64,000 nt of DNA from TMED14 sp965657195 (GTDB lineage: Bacteria; Bacteroidota; Bacteroidia; Flavobacteriales; Schleiferiaceae). This document shows, in pieces, positions 8,666 to 17,283 of this stretch; position 1 is the first letter of the stretch, and each line of letters opens with the position of its first letter. Both the position numbers and the translations under genes were made by a program. The stretch lies in contig CBFHNK010000002.1 in the NCBI GenBank assembly GCA_965657195.1, positions 5,389-69,388 on the forward strand, in the 5' to 3' direction. Under the pieces are notes generated by a model. It saw nothing but the letters and a program-made list of their open reading frames with translations, made no database searches and was not told the DNA's origin.

Positions 8666-8944
8666 ATGACCATTAACGAAGCCATAAATCATCCCAACGC
8701 CACCATTATTGACGTACGCAGTGAAGGCGAATTCGCCGGCGGCCACGTCAGCGGAGCAGTGAACATTCCCCTTCAAACGGTTCCGGACGAAGTCGAAGCC
8801 ATTAAAGCCATGCCGCGGCCCATCGTTCTGTGCTGTGCATCGGGCAACCGCAGCGGCCAAGCCCTGATGTACCTCCAAGCCCAAGGCCTCGACGGCCTCT
8901 TCAACGGCGGAGGTTGGGGACAAGTCCAAATTCACAAAATGTAA
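8666..8944 (+). CDS. Single-domain cytosolic rhodanese
   Basis: 92 aa, one rhodanese domain with IIDVRSEGEFAGGHV and the active-site loop CASGNR (CCASGNRSG). It has no signal peptide, so it is cytosolic. Rhodaneses transfer sulfane sulfur through a cysteine persulfide. It is closely similar to the N-terminal domain of the next gene, in protein and in DNA around the active site, which suggests tandem duplication. It is separated from that gene by 8 bp. Confidence 0.92.
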   Translation: MTINEAINHPNATIIDVRSEGEFAGGHVSGAVNIPLQTVPDEVEAIKAMPRPIVLCCASGNRSGQALMYLQAQGLDGLFNGGGWGQVQIHKM

Positions 8945-8952
8945 TTAGGGCC

Positions 8953-9612
8953 ATGTTTGGATTTCTAAAAAAACTATTCGCGCCGGCCGAGGACCCCAAA
9001 ACATGGGTGGCCCGTGGCGCCAAAATCATTGACGTGCGGAGCCCTGGGGAATTTGCCTCAGGCCACGCACCGGGCGCCGTGAATATTCCGCTGGATCAGT
9101 TCGCGACCCAGGTTCCGAAAAAATTCAAGGACAAGCACCAAGAATTTGTACTTTGCTGTGCATCGGGCAACCGCTCGGGAATGGCCAAATCGATTATGGA
9201 ACAGAAAGGATTCACTCACGTACTCAACGGCGGACCATGGACGCGCCTTCGCGCATGGATCGTCGGACTGCTCGTCTTTGCCTCGAGCGGAATCTTGTCC
9301 GCCCAAAACCTTGACGTCGCGTCGTTTGAGCGCGAGTCCAAAAAGGGTATCGTCGTGGACATTCGCACCCCAGGCGAAGTGGCCGAAGGCATGATTGCCG
9401 GCGCCAAGCACATCGACTTCTACGATGCGGCCTTCATGACCAAGATGGCGGCACTCGGCAAGGACAAGCCCATCTACATGTACTGCCGGTCAGGTGGCCG
9501 CAGCGGTCAAGCGCTTTCAAAGCTCAAGGCGGCTGGCTTTACCAAGGTCTACCACCTTCAAGGCGGAATGGGAGCTTGGATGGCTGCCCGCAAACCAGTG
9601 GTTAAGAAATGA
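8953..9612 (+). CDS. Tandem rhodanese with an internal signal-peptide-like transmembrane segment
   Basis: 219 aa from the ATG at 8953. Domain 1 (residues 1-97) has IIDVRSPGEF and catalytic C69 in CASGNR. Residues 98-118 (RLR then AWIVGLLVFASSGILSAQ) look exactly like a signal peptide with a basic n-region and a SAQ cleavage site. Domain 2 (119-219) has VDIRTPGEV and C178 in CRSGGR. The predicted topology is domain 1 in the cytosol and domain 2 in the periplasm. No ATG, GTG or TTG lies in frame just before the helix, so a separate start for domain 2 is unlikely. The stop overlaps trxA (ATGA). Confidence 0.88.
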   Translation: MFGFLKKLFAPAEDPKTWVARGAKIIDVRSPGEFASGHAPGAVNIPLDQFATQVPKKFKDKHQEFVLCCASGNRSGMAKSIMEQKGFTHVLNGGPWTRLRAWIVGLLVFASSGILSAQNLDVASFERESKKGIVVDIRTPGEVAEGMIAGAKHIDFYDAAFMTKMAALGKDKPIYMYCRSGGRSGQALSKLKAAGFTKVYHLQGGMGAWMAARKPVVKK

Positions 9613-9914
9613 ACGCCAAGTTCAACGAACTCGTTGGTGGGGACGACCCCGTCCTTGTAGATTTTTTCGCAGAATGGTGCGGGCCGTGCAAGAGCATGGC
9701 TCCCATTCTGGTGGAACTACACCGACTTATGGAGGGGCGCCTTCGCATCGTCAAAATTGACGTAGACCGCAACCCTTCGGTGGCTCAGACCTACCGAATT
9801 CAGGGTGTGCCCACGTTGGCACTCTTTCGCAACGGTGAGGTGCTGTGGCGCCAGTCGGGCGTTGTTCCCGCGGCCGCGCTTCAGCGTACGCTCGAGCCCT
9901 TTTTGAATCGCTGA
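9609..9914 (+). CDS. trxA: Thioredoxin
   Basis: 101 aa, a standard cytosolic thioredoxin with WCGPCK (C24, C27), the KIDVDRNP segment and the cis-proline in GVPTLALF. It overlaps the tandem rhodanese by 4 nt, which suggests that it reduces or acts with the rhodanese cysteines. Its 3' end overlaps the converging SPOR-protein gene by 34 nt. Confidence 0.94.
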   Translation: MNAKFNELVGGDDPVLVDFFAEWCGPCKSMAPILVELHRLMEGRLRIVKIDVDRNPSVAQTYRIQGVPTLALFRNGEVLWRQSGVVPAAALQRTLEPFLNR

Positions 9915-10279
9915 TTCGGAGCCTGAACGGCAAATGCCGTCGGGAAGCGTGCGCGCCACTTGCGCAGGGCGTATTCGGCTTCAAGCCGACTTCCGTACAC
10001 TCCTACAAAAACTTTAAACTGTGGCTCGTCAAAGTGCAGGACCACCGGAACCACGGCCCCCACTGAATCCGTGAGGCGGGCATACACCGCATTGGCGTCC
10101 GCGCGGCGTCCGGCGTACACCTGAACACTGTAGCGCTCGGCCCCCTGGCTACCGCTTGCATTTCGCGCGGATTTCTGGGCGTTCGCACTTGACTCCCAGT
10201 AGGAATGAAGGGCTGATCCGCGACCAGTGATCACTGAATCCGAGGTAGTGAGGTGAAGCGCGAGGATTAGAGCAATCAT
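9881..10279 (-). CDS. Exported SPOR-domain-like protein
   Basis: 132 aa. The start has a short hydrophobic stretch (MIALILALHL) that may be a weak signal peptide. Residues 50-120 match the SPOR pattern: RYSVQVYAG, then an alternating segment and VFVGVYGSRLEAEYAL. SPOR domains bind denuded peptidoglycan glycan strands. It is preceded by an exact promoter box 5 nt upstream of the ATG, which supports the start. It is convergent with trxA and overlaps its last 34 nt. Confidence 0.8.
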   Translation of the reverse strand: MIALILALHLTTSDSVITGRGSALHSYWESSANAQKSARNASGSQGAERYSVQVYAGRRADANAVYARLTDSVGAVVPVVLHFDEPQFKVFVGVYGSRLEAEYALRKWRARFPTAFAVQAPNQRFKKGSSVR

Positions 10280-10284
10280 GAGTT

Positions 10285-10292
10285 CAAAAGTA
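10285..10292 (-). promoter_or_regulatory. -7 box (TACTTTTG) for the SPOR-domain gene
   Basis: Exact TAnnTTTG on the reverse strand, ending 5 nt before the ATG at 10279. Confidence 0.65.
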
Positions 10293-10395
10293 GCGGAATT
10301 TTTTGAGGCTGCATCTGTGAAGCACGCTTGTTTAGAACGGTTTTAAATTAAAAATGCCTATGCCGGGAATAATTATGCCCGACCTCGTTCTGTCG

Positions 10396-10403
10396 TACTT
10401 TTG
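10396..10403 (+). promoter_or_regulatory. -7 box (TACTTTTG) for the ACIII operon
   Basis: Exact TAnnTTTG, 33 nt before the ATG at 10437. It excludes the in-frame TTG at 10401 as the actA start, since that codon lies inside the promoter box. It probably drives actA through coxA (about 11 kb). Confidence 0.65.
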
Positions 10404-10436
10404 CGGAGCTTTAAAAGCAACAGATTACACCACAGT

Positions 10437-11732
10437 ATGCGCATGCGTTTCTCACCAATTGCTTCGCTGATTCGACGCTCGTTTCTTACGATTCTGTCAA
10501 TCAGTCTATTAAGCATATCTGCCTCGGGCGAGGTCAGCGCCGAAGCCGGCAAAAAACTATTTAAAGCGAACTGTGCGAGCTGCCACAAGCTCGACAAGAA
10601 GCTCGTGGGTCCAGCCCTCGGCGACGTGACCCAGCGTCGCTCAGAGGAATGGCTCCTCAAGTGGATTCGCAACAATGCGGAGTTTCGCGCCTCAGGCGAT
10701 CGGGACGCGATTGCCATATTTGAAGAGTACGGAGGTTCAGTCATGCAGGCATTCCCGGCGTTGACCGACGACGACATCAAGAGCATTCTTGCCTACACCA
10801 TTGAGGGCGACAAAAAGGCGGCACCTGCACCGGCTGCTGACGCGGTAGCCGCACCAGCAGAAGGCGGGGACTCGTCATCACCGTGGTTGGTGTACCTCCT
10901 TGGCGGATTCTTGCTCATCAACTTGTACTTGCTGCTTCGTGTGCGCAACACGCTCAAGCAACTAAACGGAGAGGATCCCACGAATCTGGTTGAGGACCTT
11001 GGCGTATTTAGCCGCATTCTGGTTGCCAACAAGCGCTTCATGACCTTCTTGACTGTGGTTGTGGCGTTGGGCTTCTTGTATGCGTTGTACAGCTTCCTCA
11101 TGGGTATCGGCGTGGAGCAGAACTACCAGCCCGCTCAGCCTATTGCCTTCAGTCACAAGATTCACGCGGGTGAGAACGGCGTGGACTGCAACTACTGCCA
11201 CAGCAGCGCACGCCACAGCAAGCATTCGGGTATTCCTTCGGCGAACGTGTGTATGAACTGCCACATGTACATCGACGGCTCAGAGGTCGTGGACGCTTCC
11301 GGTAACCTTAAGTATGGTGGCGAGCGCTCTCCTGAAATCGCCAAGATTTACGCCGCAATCGGCTGGGATCCTGAGGCGCGGACCTACATCGAGGGCTACG
11401 AGCAAAAGCCAATCCAGTGGATTCGCATTCACAACCTGCCTGACTTGGCCTACTTTAACCACGCCCAGCACGTTAATGCCGGCCAGATCGAGTGCCAGAC
11501 CTGCCACGGTCCGGTACAAGAGATGGAAGAACTATACCAGTTCAGCGAACTCACGATGGGATGGTGCATCAACTGCCACCGCGAAACCGAAATCAAGGGA
11601 GACAACGGCTACTACGCGGGTTCGATTGACGGTTCCGCCTCAATTAGCGACCGCCTTGTCGAGCGCTTCCACGATGAAAAAATTACGGCTGCTAACATTG
11701 GCGGCCTCGAATGCGGCAAGTGCCACTACTAA
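10437..11732 (+). CDS. actA: Alternative complex III subunit ActA, hexaheme cytochrome c
   Basis: 431 aa from the ATG at 10437. A signal sequence (about 1-30) is followed by a monoheme cytochrome c domain (C46-C49-H50, CASCH). Two membrane helices follow near 147-167 and 201-223, then a pentaheme domain with CxxCH motifs starting at C251, C272, C353, C377 and C426. ActA passes electrons from the quinol-oxidising part of ACIII towards the oxidase. From memory, the extra N-terminal cytochrome domain is found in other Flavobacteriia. First gene of an operon with actB-F and coxBA. Confidence 0.93.
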   Translation: MRMRFSPIASLIRRSFLTILSISLLSISASGEVSAEAGKKLFKANCASCHKLDKKLVGPALGDVTQRRSEEWLLKWIRNNAEFRASGDRDAIAIFEEYGGSVMQAFPALTDDDIKSILAYTIEGDKKAAPAPAADAVAAPAEGGDSSSPWLVYLLGGFLLINLYLLLRVRNTLKQLNGEDPTNLVEDLGVFSRILVANKRFMTFLTVVVALGFLYALYSFLMGIGVEQNYQPAQPIAFSHKIHAGENGVDCNYCHSSARHSKHSGIPSANVCMNCHMYIDGSEVVDASGNLKYGGERSPEIAKIYAAIGWDPEARTYIEGYEQKPIQWIRIHNLPDLAYFNHAQHVNAGQIECQTCHGPVQEMEELYQFSELTMGWCINCHRETEIKGDNGYYAGSIDGSASISDRLVERFHDEKITAANIGGLECGKCHY

Positions 11733-11744
11733 GCGAACAATCCT

Positions 11745-14700
11745 ATGGCAAGTAATAAAGTGTACTGGAAGAGCTTCGACCAGCTCGCGAACACCGAAGT
11801 TTCGCAGCGTCTGGCCGAAAACGAATTCGCACAAGACATTCCGGCCGACGTCTTTTTGGCCGACGAGCGCAGCATGGAAGCTCAAACGAGCCGCCGTGAC
11901 TTTTTGAAGTTCTTGGGCTTCAGCACCGCCGCCGCCACCTTGGCTGCGTGCGAGCAACCCATTATTGAGAGCGTACCTTACGTAGTGAAGCCGGATAGCC
12001 TGACTCCAGGCGTTCCGTCGTTCTATGCCACGGCCTATACCGACGGTCAGGACTACGCATCAGTTTTAGTCAAGACGCGTGAGGGTCGCCCCATTAAGAT
12101 TGAGCCCGGTGACGCAGGCCGTTTTAACCGCGGAACCAACGCCCGTGCACAAGCCAGCGTGCTTTCGCTGTACGACTCAGCTCGCCTGCGCGGTCCCGTT
12201 TTGAACGGCAAAGAGAGTGACTGGTCGACCGTTGAAGCCTCGCTGAAGAAGGCCGCCGACGCCGCCTTAGCCCAAGGCACCCAGTTTGTTCTGTTGACCT
12301 CGAGCGTCTTCAGTCCTTCACTTCAAGCTGCGATTGAGCGCCTGCGCCAAGCGTATGCCAACTTCCAGCACGTCGAACTCGACGCGGTGTCTCAGTCCAA
12401 CAACTTGGACGTGTGGGAATCGCTCATCGGAGTTCGCGCCCTTCCGTACGTTGACCTAACCGCTGCCAATTTGGTGGTGTCGTTCGGTAGCGACTTTTTG
12501 GGAGGTGGAATGGCCCAGCAACTTAGCAGCGACTACGCAACGCGCCGCAAGCCAGGTTCGGGTATGCTTCGCCACGTTGAGCTCGAGAGCAATCTGTCGC
12601 TCACTGGTTCGAACGCCGACAAGCGTGTAAAAGTCAAGCCATCTGAAGTTTCAGGTGCGTTGGCGTACCTCGTGAATGCACTCGGCGGATCTGCCTCTAA
12701 GGTTGCGCTTCGCGACGACCTTACTAAGGCCCTGAAGGCACTTGCCGGAGAGCTCAAGGCCGCAAACGGCAAAGCCGTGGTCCTCGTGGGAGGTGACGAT
12801 GCGAACCAAGCAAAGCTTTCTGCGGCGCTCAACGCATTGGTCGGAGCCTTCGGCGCTACTCTGCGCACCGACAAGCCCGTATACATCCGTCGTGGAAACG
12901 AGGCACGCGTCGCCAACCTCATTGGTGACCTCAACGCCAAGCGCGTTGGCGCCCTTTTGGTGGCTGGAACCAATCCTGTCTACTTCCGCCCCGACTTTGC
13001 AGAGGCGATCAAGTCTGCAACCTTCAGTTGGGCCCTGACCGACCGCATGGACGAGACGGCGCAACTGTGTACGGCTGCTGCTCCTGAGCCGCACTACCTC
13101 GAGGCATGGGGAGACTTCCGCCCAGTAGCTGGCGAGTACACGGTGGCTCAGCCAACTATTAAGAATCTGTTCAACAGCAAGGCCCTCCTCGAGGTCCTCG
13201 GAGCCCTCTCGGGCGATAGCCGCTCGGCCAAAGACCAAGTTGCCGCTGCAGCCACAGCGATGGGATTGAACTGGAACCAAACCCTTCACGATGGCGGCGC
13301 TGCCGTTGCTTTAGGTTCGGTTGCTGGTGCCTCAGCTGGATCCGCCGTCTCACTCGCTTCAAGCGCTAAAGTTGCCAAGCCTGCTTCAGGAATGGAGCTT
13401 GCGTTCTATGAGAACGCCGTGGGCGCGGGCTTCCAAGCCAATAACCCTTGGCTGCACGAGCTGCCCGATCCTGTGACCCGCCTCACGTGGGATAACTACT
13501 TGACCATGGCTGCCGTCGATGCGCTCGCCCTTGGTTTTGAGAACGAAACCAACAGCGACGGTTCACTCGACGGAAGCTACGCGACCGTCAAAGTGGGCAA
13601 TCGCGTCCTCGAAAACGTTCCGGTATTCATTCAGCCTGGCCAAACCGCAGGTACTGTAGGTCTGGCCTACGGCTACGGACGTACCGCCGCAGGTAAGGTT
13701 GCCGATGCGATGGGCGTCAATGCCTATGCCCTTGGGGTAACCACCGGTTCCGCAAACGTTGAAATCACGAAGGCTGAGGACATGCACGAGTTCGCCACGG
13801 TGCAGCTCGGCAACACGATGATGGGCCGCCGAATTGTCAATGAGGTCAGCCTCGCAGACTTTATCGCCGACCCGAGCGGTGAAAGCTGGAACGAGAAGCC
13901 GACCTTCCATACGATCGACGGAACAAAGACTTCGGACGAAGCAAACCTGTGGGCCGACCACGACCACGAGACAATGCACATGTGGAACATGAGCATTGAC
14001 CTCAACAGCTGTACGGGTTGTGGAGCCTGCGTCGTAGCCTGCCACATTGAGAACAACGTCCCGGTTGTGGGCAAGCAAGAGATCCGCAACCTACGCGATA
14101 TGCACTGGCTGCGCATCGACCGCTACTACAGCAGCGACATGAGCAAAGAGCGCGCTGAAGATGAGAACATTGGCGGAATCGAGATGTACGCCAAGATGGA
14201 GGAGCCTTCAGAGTCGCCATCAGTGGTGTTCCAGCCCGTGATGTGCCAGCACTGCAACCACGCTCCGTGTGAGACGGTATGTCCTGTGGGTGCTACCGTG
14301 CACTCGCGCGAAGGCCTCAACCACATGGCCTACAACCGCTGCATTGGTACGCGCTACTGTGCGAACAACTGTCCGTACAAGGTTCGCCGCTTCAACTGGT
14401 TCAACTACATGGCGAACGAGCAGTTTGCCGACGTAAACCCTGCACAGGACGACTACGGCCGCATGGTCCTCAACCCTGACGTGACCGTGCGTTCACGCGG
14501 TGTGATGGAGAAGTGCACGATGTGCATCCAACGCGTCCAGTACGCCAAGCTCGAAGCCAAGAAGGCCGGCCAGCCGGTCGCCGACGGAGCCTTCACCACT
14601 GCCTGTGCGGAAGCATGCGACAGCGGAGCCATCACGTTTGGCGACGTCAACAACATGAAGAGCGCCGTACGTTCCGCCAAAGCGGACGCCCGTGCGTACC

Positions 14701-14765
14701 ACCTCCTTGAGGAAGTGGGCACTCAGCCTTCAGTATTCTACATGACTAAAGTTCGCAACGCCTAA
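11745..14765 (+). CDS. actB: Alternative complex III subunit ActB, molybdopterin-like plus Fe-S protein
   Basis: 1006 aa. Near the N-terminus a twin-arginine-type signal (R50-R51 in SRRDFLKFLG) runs into a hydrophobic stretch ending at C69 (TLAAC), a possible lipid-anchored cysteine. The central part (about 80-730) is the molybdopterin-oxidoreductase fold, which in ACIII has lost the cofactor. Residues about 756-970 hold ferredoxin-type motifs (CTGCGACVVAC, CQHCNHAPCETVC, CIGTRYCANNC, CTMC...CAEAC) for Fe-S clusters. It lies 12 bp after actA. Confidence 0.95.
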   Translation: MASNKVYWKSFDQLANTEVSQRLAENEFAQDIPADVFLADERSMEAQTSRRDFLKFLGFSTAAATLAACEQPIIESVPYVVKPDSLTPGVPSFYATAYTDGQDYASVLVKTREGRPIKIEPGDAGRFNRGTNARAQASVLSLYDSARLRGPVLNGKESDWSTVEASLKKAADAALAQGTQFVLLTSSVFSPSLQAAIERLRQAYANFQHVELDAVSQSNNLDVWESLIGVRALPYVDLTAANLVVSFGSDFLGGGMAQQLSSDYATRRKPGSGMLRHVELESNLSLTGSNADKRVKVKPSEVSGALAYLVNALGGSASKVALRDDLTKALKALAGELKAANGKAVVLVGGDDANQAKLSAALNALVGAFGATLRTDKPVYIRRGNEARVANLIGDLNAKRVGALLVAGTNPVYFRPDFAEAIKSATFSWALTDRMDETAQLCTAAAPEPHYLEAWGDFRPVAGEYTVAQPTIKNLFNSKALLEVLGALSGDSRSAKDQVAAAATAMGLNWNQTLHDGGAAVALGSVAGASAGSAVSLASSAKVAKPASGMELAFYENAVGAGFQANNPWLHELPDPVTRLTWDNYLTMAAVDALALGFENETNSDGSLDGSYATVKVGNRVLENVPVFIQPGQTAGTVGLAYGYGRTAAGKVADAMGVNAYALGVTTGSANVEITKAEDMHEFATVQLGNTMMGRRIVNEVSLADFIADPSGESWNEKPTFHTIDGTKTSDEANLWADHDHETMHMWNMSIDLNSCTGCGACVVACHIENNVPVVGKQEIRNLRDMHWLRIDRYYSSDMSKERAEDENIGGIEMYAKMEEPSESPSVVFQPVMCQHCNHAPCETVCPVGATVHSREGLNHMAYNRCIGTRYCANNCPYKVRRFNWFNYMANEQFADVNPAQDDYGRMVLNPDVTVRSRGVMEKCTMCIQRVQYAKLEAKKAGQPVADGAFTTACAEACDSGAITFGDVNNMKSAVRSAKADARAYHLLEEVGTQPSVFYMTKVRNA

Positions 14766-14771
14766 CCTGTT

Positions 14772-16163
14772 ATGCACTACGAATCACCTGTACGTCAGCC
14801 GCTTATCCTAGGCGATAAGAGCTACAACCAGATTACCGAAGACGTCGTTCGTCCAATTGAGAGTGCTGCCCCCCGCTCGTGGTGGATGGTATTCAGCATC
14901 GCGCTGGTCATGTTCCTTTGGGGCGTGGGCTGCCTCGCGTACACGGTCGGAACCGGTATCGGTGTCTGGGGCCTTAACAAGACCGTGGGCTGGGCTTGGG
15001 ACATCACCAACTTTGTATGGTGGGTCGGAATCGGACACGCCGGAACCCTCATCTCTGCTGTACTGTTGCTGTTCCGTCAGCGCTGGCGCATGGCGATCAA
15101 CCGCTCAGCAGAAGCAATGACTATATTCTCGGTCATTCAGGCAGGTTTGTTCCCCGTATTCCACATGGGTCGGGTATGGATGGCCTACTGGGTTCTACCT
15201 ATCCCGAACCAGTACGGCTCGCTGTGGGTGAACTTCAACTCACCGCTCCTTTGGGACGTATTTGCGATCTCGACCTACTTGTCGGTTTCGGTGGTGTTCT
15301 GGTACGTCGGACTCATTCCTGACTTTGCCATGGTCCGCGACCGCGCAGTAAACCCAGTTCAAAAGCACATCTACAAGATCCTTTCATTCGGATGGGGTGG
15401 TAAGGCCAAGGCGTGGCAGCGCTTCGAAGAAGTGTCTTTGGTGCTCGCCGGTTTGGCGACTCCGCTGGTACTTTCGGTCCACACCATCGTATCGATGGAC
15501 TTTGCGACGTCGGTGATTCCGGGATGGCACACGACCATCTTCCCTCCGTACTTCGTTGCGGGTGCCATCTTCTCGGGCTTCGCCATGGTACAAACCCTGC
15601 TGCTCATTGTGCGCAAGGTGTTCAAGATGGAAGACTACATCACGGTGCAGCATATTGAAATGATGAATATCGTTATCATGGTGACCGGTTCGATTGTAGG
15701 TGTGGCCTACATCACGGAGCTCTTCATTGCCTGGTACAGTGGTGTGGAGTACGAGCAGTACGCGTTCTTGAACCGTGCCACCGGTCCCTACTGGTGGGCA
15801 TACTGGTCGATGATGACCTGCAACGTATTCAGCCCACAGTTTATGTGGTTCAAGAAGTTGCGCACCAACCTGGTGTTCACCTTCGTGATTTCGATTGTCG
15901 TGAACATCGGAATGTGGTTTGAGCGCTTCGTCATCATTGTGACTTCGCTGCACCGCGACTACCTGCCTTCGAGCTGGTCGATGTTCTCACCTTCGTTTGT
16001 CGACGTGGGCATCTTCGTGGGCACCATCGGATTCTTCTTTGTCCTCTTCTTGCTGTACGCCCGCACCTTCCCGGTAATCGCTCAGGCGGAACTCAAGACT
16101 ATTTTGAAAACTTCGGGCGAAGCCCAGAAAAAACACCACAGCGACCATGGCGCACACCACTGA
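14772..16163 (+). CDS. actC: Alternative complex III subunit ActC (NrfD/PsrC-like quinol-binding membrane protein)
   Basis: 463 aa with about ten hydrophobic helices. NrfD-family features include VGIGHAGTLISA, FHMGRVW and SVHTIVSMDFA. It anchors ActB and forms a quinol site. The C-terminus is histidine-rich (KKHHSDHGAHH). It overlaps actD by 17 nt and follows actB after 6 bp. Confidence 0.95.
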   Translation: MHYESPVRQPLILGDKSYNQITEDVVRPIESAAPRSWWMVFSIALVMFLWGVGCLAYTVGTGIGVWGLNKTVGWAWDITNFVWWVGIGHAGTLISAVLLLFRQRWRMAINRSAEAMTIFSVIQAGLFPVFHMGRVWMAYWVLPIPNQYGSLWVNFNSPLLWDVFAISTYLSVSVVFWYVGLIPDFAMVRDRAVNPVQKHIYKILSFGWGGKAKAWQRFEEVSLVLAGLATPLVLSVHTIVSMDFATSVIPGWHTTIFPPYFVAGAIFSGFAMVQTLLLIVRKVFKMEDYITVQHIEMMNIVIMVTGSIVGVAYITELFIAWYSGVEYEQYAFLNRATGPYWWAYWSMMTCNVFSPQFMWFKKLRTNLVFTFVISIVVNIGMWFERFVIIVTSLHRDYLPSSWSMFSPSFVDVGIFVGTIGFFFVLFLLYARTFPVIAQAELKTILKTSGEAQKKHHSDHGAHH

Positions 16164-16668
16164 GCCTACCCCGGTAGTCCGCGCGTTGTACCACGATGAC
16201 GACGTGCTCATCTCGGCCGTGAAGGAGATCCGCGCGGCTGGATACACGATTTCTGAAGTCTACACTCCGTTCCCGGTGCACGGGCTCGACAAGGCCATGG
16301 GCCTTAAAGAGACGCGCATCGCCATGGCGGCGTTCATGTACGGCGTACTCGGTTTGACCGTGGCCGTGACCTTAACGTGGTACATGATGATCAGCGACTG
16401 GCCTCAAAATATTGGTGGCAAGCCCAACTACAACTGGGGCATGAATATGCCGGCTTTTGTGCCCATCTTGTTTGAGTTGACCGTGTTCTTTGCGGCCCAC
16501 TTGATGGTGTGGACTTATCTGATCATTAACGGTTTGTACCCTGGATCTGACGCCCAGAATCCAGACCCCCGTACCACTGACGACCACTTCATGGTAGAGC
16601 TTCCTGCGGCCGATGGCCTCGTGGACGTACTCAAGAAGTCGGGTGCTGTAGAAATTGCTGAAGCCTAA
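16147..16668 (+). CDS. actD: Alternative complex III subunit ActD (DUF3341)
   Basis: 173 aa. The N-terminal soluble part has ALYHDDDVLISAVKEIRAAGY and PFPVHGLDKAMGL, the DUF3341 hallmark. Two transmembrane helices follow (about 59-80 and 96-120). It is a structural membrane subunit of ACIII. Its start lies within the last codons of actC. Confidence 0.94.
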   Translation: MAHTTEPTPVVRALYHDDDVLISAVKEIRAAGYTISEVYTPFPVHGLDKAMGLKETRIAMAAFMYGVLGLTVAVTLTWYMMISDWPQNIGGKPNYNWGMNMPAFVPILFELTVFFAAHLMVWTYLIINGLYPGSDAQNPDPRTTDDHFMVELPAADGLVDVLKKSGAVEIAEA

Positions 16669-16673
16669 GCGAT

Positions 16674-17264
16674 ATGCGTATTAATACTCTTCTTTGGGTT
16701 GCAGGTAGTGCCGTAGCACTGACCTCGTGCAACTGGGACAAGTCCACTCCGGGCTACACCTACATGGACGACATGTACCGCAGTCCGTCGCACCAGACGT
16801 ACGAACCAGGTACGGCAAAAGAGCCTGTAGAGGGAACTGTTCCCCGCGGCTATGTTCCGTACACGATTCCGAACAGCAACGAAGGTTATGTGGCGTCCCT
16901 TGCGAATACCGAAGTTCCGTCAATGTACGCAGCCTTAGATGCGGAGTCTGGAAAAGAGCTGTACACCCAGTTTTGCTCGCACTGCCACGGCGAAAAGGGT
17001 GACGGCAACGGAATCCTGATGCAGCGCGAAAAAATCTTGGGCATCCCAGGGTACGGTGCAGATAAGCTTCCAGACATCACTCCCGGAAGCATCTACCACG
17101 TCATCATGTACGGTAAGAACAACATGGGAAGCCATGCCTCGCAGCTCAACTACGAGGAGCGCTGGAAGATCATCAAGTACGTATGGAAGCTTCGCGAAGA
17201 CCAAGCTCCCGGCGCAGCGGCTCCAGCTGCAGACGCATCAGCTACAGCTCAACCTGCTGCCTAA
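16674..17264 (+). CDS. actE: Alternative complex III subunit ActE, lipoprotein monoheme cytochrome c
   Basis: 196 aa. A lipoprotein signal peptide ends at C19 (LTSC). One CxxCH motif is present (C101-C104-H105, CSHCH), followed by GEKGDGNG. The mature protein is a membrane-anchored periplasmic cytochrome. It has an alanine-rich tail. It lies 5 bp after actD. Confidence 0.94.
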   Translation: MRINTLLWVAGSAVALTSCNWDKSTPGYTYMDDMYRSPSHQTYEPGTAKEPVEGTVPRGYVPYTIPNSNEGYVASLANTEVPSMYAALDAESGKELYTQFCSHCHGEKGDGNGILMQREKILGIPGYGADKLPDITPGSIYHVIMYGKNNMGSHASQLNYEERWKIIKYVWKLREDQAPGAAAPAADASATAQPAA

Positions 17265-17283
17265 TTTATTAGCCTAAGAAGAC

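Noticed and set aside
8830..8952. Upstream in-frame extension of the tandem rhodanese gene
   Set aside because: It would lie inside the first rhodanese gene in another frame and lacks any family similarity; the ATG at 8953 begins right at the rhodanese N-terminus.
10437..11732. The fused monoheme cytochrome on ActA as a novelty
   Set aside because: As far as I recall, flavobacterial ActA proteins commonly carry this N-terminal domain.
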